The notes beneath the pieces were generated by a model that had not been told where the DNA came from, ran no database searches, and was given only the letters and a program-made list of their open reading frames with translations. DNA of 64,000 nt, taken from contig NZ_CYTW01000001.1 in the NCBI RefSeq assembly GCF_001458215.1, positions 186,001 to 250,000 on the forward strand, read 5' to 3'. Below, piece after piece: positions 8,846 to 16,103 of the stretch. Source of the DNA: Shimia thalassica. GTDB taxonomy: Bacteria > Pseudomonadota > Alphaproteobacteria > Rhodobacterales > Rhodobacteraceae. The first letter of the stretch is position 1. The number at the start of each line of letters is the position of its first letter. The position numbers were made by a program, and so were the translations under genes.

Positions 8846-9038
8846 AGAAGCCTCCCGCCGCTTTGTAATCGCATCATAGATGCGGTTCAAAGCGTTGGGC
8901 GTGGCCTCGCGTTGCTCGGGGGCCACGTTACGACACGTATTGTCAGAGAATTTATGGTGTCATGCGACGCCTTCGGATTGCTCAGGGTGTCTGGGCTGAT
9001 AAGGTTCGCCCACAAACGCTTTGCCCTAGGAGACCCCC

Positions 9039-10022
9039 ATGACACAGACCATGCGCGCCATTGAGATCACTCAGCCCGGAGGGCCGGATGTCTTGCAAGT
9101 GACCGAGCGGCCTGTGCCGATGCCCGGGGCGGGCGAAGTGGTTATCCGGATTGCCTATGCAGGCGTGAACCGTCCGGACGCGCTACAGCGCGCCGGGGCC
9201 TATGCTCCGCCGCCAACAGCTAGTGATCTGCCCGGTCTTGAAGCGTCGGGGACAATTGTCGCTGTTGGCCCTGGTGTGGACGAGTGGGCGGAAGGTGACG
9301 ACGTCTGTGCCCTTTTGCCGGGTGGAGGGTATGCGGAATATGTGCTGACACCCGCCGCCCATTGTCTGCCTGTGCCCAAAGGCATGGATTTGAAGCGTGC
9401 GGCCTGTTTGCCCGAAACGTTCTTTACGGTCTGGTCCAATGTGTTTCAGCGCGGCGGCTTGCAAGCGGGTGAACGTTTCCTCGTGCATGGTGGGTCGAGC
9501 GGCATTGGAACGACAGCTATCCAACTGGCCAATGTTTTTGGCGCGCGTGTGTTCACAACCGCCGGTTCAGAAGAAAAATGTGCGGCCTGCCTTGATCTTG
9601 GTGCAGAGCGTGCGATCAATTATCGCGAAGAAGACTTTGTTGATGTCTTGCGCGCAGAAGGTGGCGCGAACCTGATCCTCGACATGGTGGGCGGTCCGTA
9701 TATCCCGCGCAATATCAAGACATTGTCGGATGACGGCAGGCTGGTTCAAATCGCGTTTTTGTCTGGTCCCAAGGTTGAGCTGAATTTTGCCCAAATCATG
9801 ACGCGGCGCCTGACGGTCACCGGCAGCACGCTTCGCCCGCAAAGTGATCTTGCAAAGGCGCGTATTGCGGCGGATCTGCGCGAGAAAGTCTGGCCATTGT
9901 TGGATGCGAGGCGCGTGGCTCCGGTTATGGATAGCGAATTTGCGCTGGAAGAGGCCGCGGCAGCCCATACCCGTATGGAAAGTAGCGGCCATATCGGCAA
10001 GATCGTTCTTAAAGTAAGCTGA
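9039..10022 (+). CDS. NAD(P)H-quinone oxidoreductase, PIG3/QOR type
   Basis: Zinc-independent medium-chain reductase of 327 residues. The N-terminal domain has AYAGVNRPDALQRAG, where zinc enzymes would carry Cys. The Rossmann motif is HGGSSGIGTTAIQLA near residue 153, and LDLGAERAINYREEDF is typical of the PIG3 subgroup. It reduces quinones or enones with NADPH. AGGAG lies 7 bases before ATG 9039. The 190 bases upstream show no gene. A short hairpin terminator follows. Confidence 0.88.
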   Translation: MTQTMRAIEITQPGGPDVLQVTERPVPMPGAGEVVIRIAYAGVNRPDALQRAGAYAPPPTASDLPGLEASGTIVAVGPGVDEWAEGDDVCALLPGGGYAEYVLTPAAHCLPVPKGMDLKRAACLPETFFTVWSNVFQRGGLQAGERFLVHGGSSGIGTTAIQLANVFGARVFTTAGSEEKCAACLDLGAERAINYREEDFVDVLRAEGGANLILDMVGGPYIPRNIKTLSDDGRLVQIAFLSGPKVELNFAQIMTRRLTVTGSTLRPQSDLAKARIAADLREKVWPLLDARRVAPVMDSEFALEEAAAAHTRMESSGHIGKIVLKVS

Positions 10023-10028
10023 AACAAA

Positions 10029-10052
10029 GCGAGGGGCACTGCCCCTCTCTTT
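10029..10052. terminator. Hairpin between convergent genes, probably bidirectional
   Basis: GAGGGGC (10031-10037) pairs with GCCCCTC (10041-10047) across a 3-base loop. TCTTT follows on the plus strand and GCTTTGTTT on the minus strand, so it may serve both converging genes. Confidence 0.65.
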
Positions 10053-10075
10053 ATGTATCCTTTCGAGATCGCCTG

Positions 10076-10843
10076 CTAGCGCCTTTGTTCATGTTCAAAA
10101 CGCTGGCGGGCAACGGCCTCGTTCCGTTCGGCCTTGATGTGGTCCGACAATGACTGTTCCACATATTCCAGATGATCGATCACGGCTTTGCGTGCCGCTT
10201 CGGGATCGCGGTCTTGGAGGGCGGCATTGATCGCACGGTGTTGTTCCAGAAGATCGCCGCGGGATGTGCGCTGTTTGAACATGATGCCACGGTTGTAAAA
10301 AACGCCTTCGCGCAGCAGTTGGTACATCGACCGCATCATATGCAGCATGATCACGTTGTGGCTGGCCTCGATAATCGCCAGATGGAAATCCGCATCGAGG
10401 CGGGATTCATCTGCCGGATTGCGCTTGGCGTGGGCCGTTTCCATCTTGTCAAACACTGTTTGTATTACTTTGAGATCCGTATCCGATGCAAAGCGAGCGG
10501 CACGCTCGGCCGCCAGTCCTTCCATGTCACGGCGAAACGAGATGTAATCGAACACCGCTTCTTCATGGGAGGAAAAGAGTTTTACCAGGCTTTCGGAAAA
10601 AGCACTGCCCAGCACATCTGCAACAAAAATACCTGCACCTGCCTTGGATGTTAGAAGGCCGCGTTCCTGTAGTTCGCCAATCGCTTCACGCAGCGAAGGG
10701 CGGGACACACCCAATTGTTCAGACAGCTCTCTTTCCGAGGGCAGCCGTTCTCCGGGGCGCAAAATCCCGCGCAAAATCAAAAGCTCAATTTGGCGAATGA
10801 CAGAAGTGGACAGTTTTTCGGTTTGGACTTTTTGGAAGGGCAT
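10076..10843 (-). CDS. FadR/GntR family transcriptional regulator (FCD domain)
   Basis: A 255-residue regulator. The N-terminal winged helix has LRPGERLPSERELSEQLGVSRPSLREAIGEL (quoted in parts: LPSERELSEQLGVSR and PSLREAIGEL). The C-terminal FCD domain shows metal-site His/Asp residues in DADFHLAIIEASHN and DLLEQHRAI, consistent with binding a small organic acid. It is divergent from a PLP aminotransferase, and a GGTCA-N7-TGAC palindrome stands in front of each gene (10861-10881 and 10934-10954), implying autoregulation plus control of the aminotransferase. The effector is unknown, but an amino or keto acid would fit. Confidence 0.9.
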   Translation of the reverse strand: MPFQKVQTEKLSTSVIRQIELLILRGILRPGERLPSERELSEQLGVSRPSLREAIGELQERGLLTSKAGAGIFVADVLGSAFSESLVKLFSSHEEAVFDYISFRRDMEGLAAERAARFASDTDLKVIQTVFDKMETAHAKRNPADESRLDADFHLAIIEASHNVIMLHMMRSMYQLLREGVFYNRGIMFKQRTSRGDLLEQHRAINAALQDRDPEAARKAVIDHLEYVEQSLSDHIKAERNEAVARQRFEHEQRR

Positions 10844-10860
10844 TGTGGACCTGTGCGCAA

Positions 10861-10881
10861 GTGGTCACCTGAGTTGACCAC
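10861..10881. promoter_or_regulatory. FadR-type operator 1, GTGGTCA-N7-TGACCAC
   Basis: Perfect 7-base arms with a 7-base spacer lie 18 bases upstream of the regulator start. FadR-subfamily GntR proteins typically bind TGGTC/GACCA-type palindromes. It is probably the autoregulatory site. Confidence 0.65.
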
Positions 10882-10933
10882 ATTGGGCGATTGGGAGCAA
10901 GGGGAGGGTGGCTGTTCACGAAAATTGTTACAA

Positions 10934-10954
10934 TTGGTCAGCAATATTGACTTA
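10934..10954. promoter_or_regulatory. FadR-type operator 2, TTGGTCA-N7-TGACTTA
   Basis: It keeps the GGTCA-N7-TGAC core and spacing of operator 1, but the right arm is weaker. It ends 53 bases before the aminotransferase start, where it could block that promoter. Confidence 0.55.
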
Positions 10955-11007
10955 TATTTTGTTCTGGCTAGGTTGCTCGAAATATTATGTCTCGAGGAGG
11001 GCTCGCT

Positions 11008-12225
11008 ATGGATCTCACAGAAATGTTTGCGGAACGAACTGCGCGTATGAAGGCGTCTGAAATTCGCGAGTTGCTCAAACTTCTGGATCAGCCCGGAATC
11101 ATCTCGTTTGCAGGGGGGATTCCCGACCCGGCGCTGTTCCCGTCTGATGCGTTTGCCAAAGCTTTCGCGCAGACGATGGAAGGGGATCAGGCCGGTTCGG
11201 CTTTGCAATACTCCGTCAGCGAAGGATACCTACCGCTGCGCGAATGGCTGGTTGGGGAAATGGCCAAGGTCGGTGTGCCTTGCAGTGTCGACAACATCCT
11301 GATCACAAGCGGATCCCAACAAGCGCTGGACTATCTTGGGAAGCTGTTTCTGTCGCCCGGTGATACCGCGTTGGTGAATTGGCCGACGTATATGGGGGCT
11401 TTGGGGGCATTTAACCCTTACGAGCCGCGCTATGACCAATTGAGCATCAATGGGAACAGATCAGCCGAGGATTTCAAAGACAGCGCCAAAGCCGAGACCG
11501 GCGGGCGCGTAAAGTTTGCGTACTTGTCGTCCGACTTTTCAAATCCTACAGGCGAGACGGTCGACCGGCGCGGGCGTGAAAGCCTTCTTGATCTGGTAGA
11601 TGATCTTGATTGTGCTGTGATCGAAGATGCGGCCTATCAGGCATTGCGATATGACGGTGCGGACATCCCGCCAATCCTTGCGTTCGAAATTGCCCGCAAG
11701 GGGGATATCGAGGCATGCCGCACGATTTACTGCGGTAGCTTTTCCAAAACTCTGTCACCGGGGTTGAGAGTGGGTTGGATTGTTGCGGCGAAACCCGTTA
11801 TCTCGCAGTTGGTACTCATGAAGCAGGCCTCTGATCTTCACTCTCCGACCCTCAACCAGATTGCGATCAATGCTGTTGCCCGCGCCTGTTTCGAGGATCA
11901 CGTCTCTGATGTGCGGAAGGCCTATCGTGGTCGACGGGATGCCATGCTCGCGGCACTCGAGCGGTATATGCCTAAAGGGGTTGAATGGACCAGGCCGGAG
12001 GGCGGAATGTTTGTCTGGCTCACCTTGCCGGTTGGAGTGGATGGCGCGGACCTCTTGGCCCTTGCGCTGGAAACGCAGAAAGTTGCTTTTGTGCCCGGAC
12101 ACGCCTTTTTTGCAGATGGGTCGGGACGCAATACAATCCGGCTCAGCTTTTCTTGTGCGGATGAGGCAACGATTGAGGAAGGTATGCGGCGGCTGGGACT
12201 GGCGCTTCAGGCGGCTATTGGCTGA
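11008..12225 (+). CDS. PLP-dependent class I/II aminotransferase, 2-aminoadipate (LysN)-like
   Basis: Fold-type I aminotransferase of 405 residues without the GntR domain of MocR regulators. It shows SFAGGIPDPALFP, SGSQQALDYLGKLF, SDFSNPTGETV, and the PLP Lys in YCGSFSKTLSPGLRVGW; the substrate-carboxylate Arg is in NTIRLSFS. This group includes 2-aminoadipate and broad aromatic or branched-chain aminotransferases. GAGGAGGG precedes ATG 11008; ATG 10987 lies before that site and is less likely. It is controlled, by inference, by the divergent FadR-type regulator. The amino donor is unknown. Confidence 0.85.
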   Translation: MDLTEMFAERTARMKASEIRELLKLLDQPGIISFAGGIPDPALFPSDAFAKAFAQTMEGDQAGSALQYSVSEGYLPLREWLVGEMAKVGVPCSVDNILITSGSQQALDYLGKLFLSPGDTALVNWPTYMGALGAFNPYEPRYDQLSINGNRSAEDFKDSAKAETGGRVKFAYLSSDFSNPTGETVDRRGRESLLDLVDDLDCAVIEDAAYQALRYDGADIPPILAFEIARKGDIEACRTIYCGSFSKTLSPGLRVGWIVAAKPVISQLVLMKQASDLHSPTLNQIAINAVARACFEDHVSDVRKAYRGRRDAMLAALERYMPKGVEWTRPEGGMFVWLTLPVGVDGADLLALALETQKVAFVPGHAFFADGSGRNTIRLSFSCADEATIEEGMRRLGLALQAAIG

Positions 12226-12262
12226 TCCTAGAATGCCCAGTTGTCGTGCAGGTCCAAAAGAC

Positions 12263-12294
12263 AAGAGGGGCGCCAAATGCGCCCCTCTTTTGCT
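12263..12294. terminator. Strong bidirectional terminator
   Basis: AAGAGGGGCGC (12263-12273) pairs perfectly with GCGCCCCTCTT (12279-12289), followed by TTGCTTTT on the plus strand. Reading the other way, a GTCTTTT follows, so it may also end the convergent membrane-protein gene. Confidence 0.85.
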
Positions 12295-12314
12295 TTTATG
12301 AGTGGTGGTTTAAT

Positions 12315-13529
12315 TTATTCTGCGGGCACTGCTGTGCCTTGCGCCTGTTTGCCAAAATGCTGACGGTTGAGGCGCATGACCAAAGCGATCATTGCGAACT
12401 GAAAGGCTAGAGCGATGGCGGTGATCAGCCAGAATGAGGGGGAAAATTTCTCGATCAGGCCCGCGCCGACGAGGCCTTTGTTGGTGAAAAAGTGAATCAT
12501 CACGGCCAGAGCAACTCCAGGACACACCAGAGCATAGGAACCCGGAGAAGTTTTCGAGCCGAGCACGAAGTCAGTAAAATAACCCTGACGACGCAGTACC
12601 AGCATGCCCAGCAATGCGAACAGGATCTGAACCGTCAAAAGGCGGGCCAACATCATCATGGTGTCCACTTTTGCCGTATGCGCGCCGAATGTTTCGTGCA
12701 AACCGTGATCCTGACGCAGGAACATGATCCCCAGAATGGTCATAATTGGCACAACAACCATAAGAGTTGGCCCTGCTTCTTTCGCTGTTCCGTGATGCAG
12801 CATGGAATTGAAGGCCGTAAAAATGGCCACAAGTGCATAGACGATCGCAGCGGTGCCCATGAACGTGGACAAGATCAAGGACAGTCCTGCGGTCAGCGTG
12901 CTGTGGCTCATTGCTGCAGGCGCAGACAGGCCAACTGCCACCATAGACAGCGCAAAGGCGGGCAACATCTGGGCAAAGGAGTTGTTGGCTGTGACGTCGA
13001 ATATACCGCCTTGGGTCAGAATGCGGCCCAAAAAGTCTGCGATCATTTTAAAGGCCAGGAACCCGATCAAGGCAAAGGCGACGAGTGCCATTGGGAACAG
13101 ATATTCCACAATGCCCCAAAGCCCGGGAACGTAGACAAGGCCGACAATGAAAAGACCGTTAACCGTCATCGCCATGGCCAGCGGCATGGCCAGCAAGGTC
13201 GACTCTGCATTGGAGTTGCGCAGCGCGACATAGGCGTCGGTCTGTTTGAATGCCTTGTAGGCTGTCAGGTTCCAAATCAGATACTTCAGGTTCAGGAACA
13301 CCATGGCAGCGATGCCGATAACCGCGATGACAATCGCAATCTGCATCGGTGTGTTTCCTGTCGCAAAAGCGGCCGAAATGTCTTCGAATGTCGGGACGGG
13401 TTTCCGGGGGTGTGGGACCCAGAACATCAAATACATGAAAAACGTGACCGAGAGCCCCCCCGCACCAAGCGAGGCGAGGAAGTAGAGCGGTGAATAGGTG
13501 TCTGCCGGACGTTTGGTTTGCGTAGACAT
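12315..13529 (-). CDS. Multi-pass inner-membrane protein of uncertain family, possibly TsoY-like
   Basis: A 404-residue protein with about ten hydrophobic segments, for example VIAVIGIAAMVFLNLKYLIW, VNGLFIVGLVYVPGLWGIV and LLTVQILFALLGMLVL. Two short conserved-looking pieces are YSPLYFLASLGAGGLSVTFF at the N-terminus and WVPHPRKPVPTF after the first helix. The layout resembles TDT/SLAC1-like transporters, and I have a weak recollection of a family called TsoY; neither is certain. Two ATTC-N8-GAAT boxes lie directly upstream, the operator form used by the persulfide sensors BigR and SqrR, which suggests a role in sulfide or sulfite handling. GGAGA precedes ATG 13529. Confidence 0.55.
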   Translation of the reverse strand: MSTQTKRPADTYSPLYFLASLGAGGLSVTFFMYLMFWVPHPRKPVPTFEDISAAFATGNTPMQIAIVIAVIGIAAMVFLNLKYLIWNLTAYKAFKQTDAYVALRNSNAESTLLAMPLAMAMTVNGLFIVGLVYVPGLWGIVEYLFPMALVAFALIGFLAFKMIADFLGRILTQGGIFDVTANNSFAQMLPAFALSMVAVGLSAPAAMSHSTLTAGLSLILSTFMGTAAIVYALVAIFTAFNSMLHHGTAKEAGPTLMVVVPIMTILGIMFLRQDHGLHETFGAHTAKVDTMMMLARLLTVQILFALLGMLVLRRQGYFTDFVLGSKTSPGSYALVCPGVALAVMIHFFTNKGLVGAGLIEKFSPSFWLITAIALAFQFAMIALVMRLNRQHFGKQAQGTAVPAE

Positions 13530-13546
13530 GGGCGAATCTCCAAAGA

Positions 13547-13587
13547 ATTCCGAATTTGGAATATATATTACATTCTAAATTTGGAAT
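13547..13587. promoter_or_regulatory. Tandem BigR/SqrR-type operators, two ATTC-N8-GAAT boxes
   Basis: Box 1 at 13547-13562 and box 2 at 13572-13587 both read ATTC-N8-GAAT with nearly identical spacers (CGAATTTG and TAAATTTG). Their centres are 25 bases apart. ArsR-family persulfide sensors (BigR, SqrR, SoxR of Sox clusters) bind this pattern. The boxes lie between the membrane protein and a divergent lipoprotein gene. The regulator itself is not in the window. Confidence 0.65.
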
Positions 13588-13662
13588 ACATATGCGACAT
13601 TCGCGCACAGCGCCGGATGAGCGGAAAGGAATTGTTAAGACTAAGGCGCAAAAAGAGAGGGC

Positions 13663-13992
13663 ATGTGGCCCATTTCAAAAATATGCCTCGTTGTGCTTTT
13701 GTCGGCCTGCAATTCGCCAAGCATGCACTTTGAGGGCATATCACCCCGCAAAATCATGGTTTTGGGAACCGAGTTCGAGCTGCGGCGAAACGCTGATCTT
13801 GTTCAGGTCATCCGGACAAGCCGTGAATATGCGCCGCGTCTAAGCCAGCAATTGGGGCGGCGTGCCGAGATCGCGGTTGAACAAACCTATGTCTGTCCGG
13901 TGGATCGGATTAGGGGCGATGCCTCGATGATGCTGGCTTATTTGAAGTGCGGCGAGCCAGATGACCTTGCCCGTATCGGCAATGGAGCCTGA
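13663..13992 (+). CDS. Small putative lipoprotein, function unknown
   Basis: A 109-residue protein. The N-terminus has a short charged start, a hydrophobic stretch and the lipobox LLSAC, so Cys 16 would be lipidated and the mature part periplasmic. Two later Cys residues (in TYVCPVDRI and YLKCGEPDD) could form a disulfide. I recognise no domain. AGAGAGG lies just upstream of ATG 13663. It is divergent from the membrane-protein gene, and the ATTC-N8-GAAT boxes 76-116 bases upstream could control both. Confidence 0.6.
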   Translation: MWPISKICLVVLLSACNSPSMHFEGISPRKIMVLGTEFELRRNADLVQVIRTSREYAPRLSQQLGRRAEIAVEQTYVCPVDRIRGDASMMLAYLKCGEPDDLARIGNGA

Positions 13993-14048
13993 GAACAGAG
14001 CTGAAAATACCTTGAAAATCTGACCCCTCGGCCAAGCATGGCTTTGGG

Positions 14049-14507
14049 TCAGCTCAGGTCTTTGGTCATAAAGAGCGATGACGTATTGGCTTCGTATTCA
14101 CCAAAAGGGCCGCAATCGACGAAACCATGCGCACTGTAAAGGCTATGGGCCTGGGTAAGCTTGTCGCCCGTTTCCAACTTTATCGTCGACAGGTTCTGCG
14201 CACGAGCATCAGCTTCGATTTTGTGCATCAGGTGATGCGCGATGCCTTTTCCTCGGGCGCGAGGATCGACAAACATGGATTTAATTTCGCCATAGTCACC
14301 TTTGTTAGCAAGAGCGACACAGCCCAATGCATTGGACTCCTCTCGCGCAACGAAAAAGTGGATAGACGGCACGCACAATTCTTCGATGTCGAGAAAATGG
14401 TTTTCCTCGGCTGAGAAAAGAGACTGCATCAACGCATGACTCTGGCGAAGAAGTGCTGTTGCCTGTGGGTCGCGTGGATCTGCGGCAAGAACCTTAATGT
14501 TGGACAT
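14049..14507 (-). CDS. GNAT family N-acetyltransferase
   Basis: A 152-residue acetyltransferase. The acetyl-CoA loop is in MFVDPRARGKGIAHHLMHKI; the preceding beta strand is ALGCVALANKGDYGEIKSM and the last strand is YSAHGFVDCGPFGEY. It transfers acetyl to an amine, but the substrate is unknown; the ElaA/PhnO-like small acetyltransferases look similar. ATG 14507 is preceded by CAGGAG; an upstream ATG at 14534 has no ribosome-binding site. Confidence 0.85.
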   Translation of the reverse strand: MSNIKVLAADPRDPQATALLRQSHALMQSLFSAEENHFLDIEELCVPSIHFFVAREESNALGCVALANKGDYGEIKSMFVDPRARGKGIAHHLMHKIEADARAQNLSTIKLETGDKLTQAHSLYSAHGFVDCGPFGEYEANTSSLFMTKDLS

Positions 14508-14571
14508 GACAGTCGTGCTCCTGTTGATGCGCATGTGTGACAGGCGCGGCTGGTTGAGTCTAGATGAGGTT

Positions 14572-14605
14572 CAAAAAGAAATACCCTCCCAACGCGGGAG
14601 GGTAT
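14572..14605 (-). terminator. Rho-independent terminator after cbtA
   Basis: ATACCCTCCC (14581-14590) pairs perfectly with GGGAGGGTAT (14596-14605). On the minus strand TTCTTTTTG follows. It lies 23 bases after the cbtA stop. Confidence 0.85.
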
Positions 14606-14627
14606 CAAAACGTGCAATTGACGTTGT

Positions 14628-15317
14628 TTAGGCGGTTTCGCCACGCTCAAAGAAATAGGCGGCAAAATACCCCAGAAGAGTCCAGCCAACAGCTGCGACG
14701 CCCATGCTGACGGTAACAAACTCGGCAGACAGCTCTGGTGGTGCGATCCCGAAGTACGTGTCGAGATGTGGTGCGCCAATGATGTGAGGCAGCAGCAAGA
14801 TAGCAATGCCGACCAACAGCATGGCAACGCCACGGCCAAAGGCGATAACCAAAAGACCGATGACCGATGCAATGATCGTCAGGAACCACCACATCTGGCG
14901 CGGCGCCAACTCGGCGGCCGGTGTGCCGGGCAATTCAGGTGGCAGACCCATCGCAGGAGCGAGTTGGATCGCGATGAACCCGCAAAGGCCCCAGATCAGG
15001 CCATTCTTGGCGGTGATCTGCGTACCGGTACGCTCGCGCGCGACGCCCATCGCAACAAGTAACAGCAACCCATATCCAGTATAGGTAACGGCATTAAAGC
15101 CGATCGTCATCAGGTGCCGGGCCCAGTCGTTCCCAAGAGCAGGAGATCCCTTTTCGGACTGCGTCATTCCATCAACAAGAAAGTGAACGCGCTCGCCACC
15201 TTCATATAATTCGCCTTCCAGCAAAAGCGGGATCACGAAAACGAACTGAAGCAGGGCTGCAATCAGCCCTGCTATCAGGCCAGCGAACACAGCGCTGGAC
15301 ACCAAATTTTTGGTCAT
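14628..15317 (-). CDS. cbtA: CbtA family cobalt transporter subunit
   Basis: A 229-residue membrane protein with about five to six hydrophobic helices. Family features include the start LVSSAVFAGLIAGLIAALLQ, the PLLLEGELYEGG segment, and PPELPGTPAAELAPRQMWW between helices. CbtA with CbtB forms a predicted cobalt uptake system of the inner membrane, known from B12-regulated loci. It lies 18 bases after cbtB, behind one cobalamin riboswitch, and its transcript ends at the hairpin at 14572-14605. A low-B12 signal should raise its expression. Confidence 0.88.
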   Translation of the reverse strand: MTKNLVSSAVFAGLIAGLIAALLQFVFVIPLLLEGELYEGGERVHFLVDGMTQSEKGSPALGNDWARHLMTIGFNAVTYTGYGLLLLVAMGVARERTGTQITAKNGLIWGLCGFIAIQLAPAMGLPPELPGTPAAELAPRQMWWFLTIIASVIGLLVIAFGRGVAMLLVGIAILLLPHIIGAPHLDTYFGIAPPELSAEFVTVSMGVAAVGWTLLGYFAAYFFERGETA

Positions 15318-15335
15318 TTTTCGAAAAGCGCTAGC

Positions 15336-15506
15336 TTAGTGGCAGGGGAATGCCATTGCGTGACGCTGATCGTGTGCTGCATCATGCAGTACAGTCGCTT
15401 GTGCCATACCCGAAACGGTGAGCAGACCCAGGCCAACAAGCGTGACGAGGATGAATGCACCGGCGTTTGAGCGGACGGCTGCGATATTGGCGGTCTTAGT
15501 TGCCAT
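15336..15506 (-). CDS. cbtB: CbtB family protein, small cobalt transporter subunit
   Basis: A 56-residue protein with one membrane helix (GAFILVTLVGLGLLTVSGMA) and a His-rich tail ending in HDAAHDQRHAMAFPCH. That single-helix plus His tail layout is the CbtB signature, and the histidines are likely to capture cobalt before CbtA transports it. AGGAG lies about 9 bases before ATG 15506, just after the riboswitch and a CCCGTC/GACGGG hairpin. The gene is too short for many gene finders. Confidence 0.88.
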   Translation of the reverse strand: MATKTANIAAVRSNAGAFILVTLVGLGLLTVSGMAQATVLHDAAHDQRHAMAFPCH

Positions 15507-15549
15507 TGTTATAGTCTCCTGTTCCCGTCACACCCGACGGGCTGGGGTT

Positions 15550-15740
15550 GTAATCCGTTGCATGGCCGGTCTCCTGGCTCGCGGGTCGACGCGTCGCATT
15601 CCCTTCCCGGAGTAAACTCCAGTGGTTGTGAACGCGCGCTCGCCACTTACAGTCGCGGGGGCGGCTGTGGCTTCGGACCAAGGTCCTTTCCACATTCCCG
15701 TTTGATCCATCAAGCAAGCTTGCGTGGAACCACACCCTTT
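15550..15740 (-). promoter_or_regulatory. Cobalamin riboswitch upstream of cbtBA
   Basis: On the minus strand the conserved core appears in order: GAAGCCACAGCCGCCCCCGC, then GACTGTAAG, then the B12 box AGCCAGGAGACCGGCC at 15579-15564. A separate hairpin (CCCGTC-GGGT-G-TGACGGG, about 15526-15543) lies between the aptamer and the cbtB ribosome-binding site and is a likely expression platform controlling translation or transcription. Boundaries are approximate. Adenosylcobalamin binding is expected to turn the cobalt transporter off. Confidence 0.93.
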
Positions 15741-16103
15741 CTCTTTGGACGTGATCTGGGCTTCGGGTCAAGACAGTTTCCGACATATTACCCCCTTGCA
15801 GCGTCCACGTGTCACAATTACCCCGCGTGTTGTGTCCTTATTTCGCGCAAGCTGGGTCATATCGTCGAGAACGTTTTGCTGACAGGCCGCTTCTGACCAT
15901 GATCCATTGGTGATTCTGGGAATTGACCTTGGATCATGCGGGCCGCTCAGTATTTGCCAAGGTCGTGCGGCAAGGGGTTTAGCACGAAATGTTGTGGATA
16001 ACTTGTGTGTATGGAGCATATCATGTGGTTTGGCGTTGACTCTGGCACAATCGCTTGGGCAGGCTCTTGAGATAGGCAAGAATCACGAGGGCATCAGACC
16101 ACT
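15741..16103. other. Intergenic stretch before smc, no gene recognised
   Basis: About 360 bases with no recognisable coding region or RNA gene on either strand. The left part should carry the riboswitch promoter (minus strand); the right part should carry the smc promoter. GAGGG at 16087-16091 is the only ribosome-binding candidate before the smc TTG start. Confidence 0.5.

Noticed and set aside
12492-13493. Plus-strand frame rich in His, Gln and Arg (333 codons) opposite the membrane protein
   Set aside because: Its composition is the antisense image of hydrophobic codons; the minus-strand frame has ten membrane helices, a ribosome-binding site and an operator.
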